The notes under the pieces are model-generated. The model was not told the DNA's origin, made no database searches, and saw only the letters and a list, made by a program, of their open reading frames with translations. A DNA stretch of 29,373 bases from positions 1-29,373 of IMG/VR virus record IMGVR_UViG_3300046167_000302; one strand, given 5' to 3'. This document shows positions 29,369 to 29,373 of the stretch, one piece after another. Numbering within the stretch: the stretch's first letter is position 1; every line of letters begins with the position of its first letter. The translations under genes and the position numbers were made by a program. This DNA is from a virus.

Positions 29369-29373
29369 GTAAT
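29366..29373 (+). CDS. First codons of the pre-portal gene (continues at base 1)
   Basis: ATG-GTA-AT at the end of the window. Joined to base 1 with the shared AT counted once, it reads Met-Val-Ile-Ile-Leu-Gln-Pro and continues the open frame 1-348, giving a protein of 117 residues. Joined without overlap it would stop after a few codons. The start is supported by the late promoter L5 just upstream. Confidence 0.55.

Noticed and set aside
1-29373. tRNA genes, CRISPR arrays, insertion sequences and integrase/attachment sites
   Set aside because: No T-loop-like motifs, regular spaced repeats, transposase or recombinase genes were seen on either strand.

Overview
The window looks like an almost complete genome of a small tailed phage (siphovirus-like, about 29 kb) infecting a member of the Bacteroidota, most likely a flavobacterium. 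Supporting signs are: AT-rich DNA with every gene on the + strand; promoters of the Bacteroidota TAnnTTTG type; almost no Shine-Dalgarno sites; and structural proteins of the kinds seen in flavobacterial phages. No integrase, lysogeny repressor, tRNA, CRISPR array or insertion sequence was found, so the phage is probably lytic. The two ends appear to join. A gene that starts at 29366 (Met-Val-...) continues in frame into the open frame at base 1 if the ends overlap by two bases, so the contig is probably circular or circularly permuted.

Layout: 1-3782 holds a pre-portal protein, the portal, a connector candidate, a small beta-rich protein and a first LamG adhesin. 3818-7386 holds a second LamG adhesin and the lysis cassette: a two-helix mini-protein, a holin, a T7-lysozyme-type amidase, a one-piece spanin and a phosphoesterase. 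7439-8750 is an early region of tiny unknown genes. 8734-13469 carries replication and DNA-modification genes: a DnaA-domain-IV protein, a PD-(D/E)XK nuclease, a DnaD-like protein, a DnaB-like ATPase, an HTH protein, a C5 methylase, an Ogr-like zinc finger and NinG. 13512-15069 is a recombination cassette: ERF annealing protein, YqaJ-type exonuclease, RHH protein and an SSB-like protein. 15238-18054 has a phage sigma factor, small genes and both terminase subunits. 18088-25256 is the tail operon, with a probable -1 frameshift in the tail chaperone and a 600-residue tape measure. 25278-29253 is the head region: protease, scaffold and major capsid protein, followed by a tail-tube-like gene.

The most interesting signal is regulatory. 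Five operon starts in the late region (genes at 3818, 18088, 25278, 26565 and 29366) share GTTATT-N5-ATG with invariant spacing, preceded 15-16 bases upstream by a box ending in ACA (three copies read AAATGCAACA). These look like phage late promoters. They are probably read with help from the phage's own sigma factor (15238) and/or the Ogr/Delta-like zinc finger (12785), and the geometry predicts leaderless mRNAs. Early genes instead use host-type TAnnTTTG promoters at 7439, 9466, 13475 and 15215. A short transcript from the 9466 promoter has interleaved stems and ends in T9, so it may be a small RNA or a switching leader.

Caution: several reading frames are broken. The protease has one extra T near 25760, and the gene at 28659-29253 needs about six small insertions removed within 270 bases. 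These look more like sequence errors than biology, and they limit what can be said about that end of the contig.
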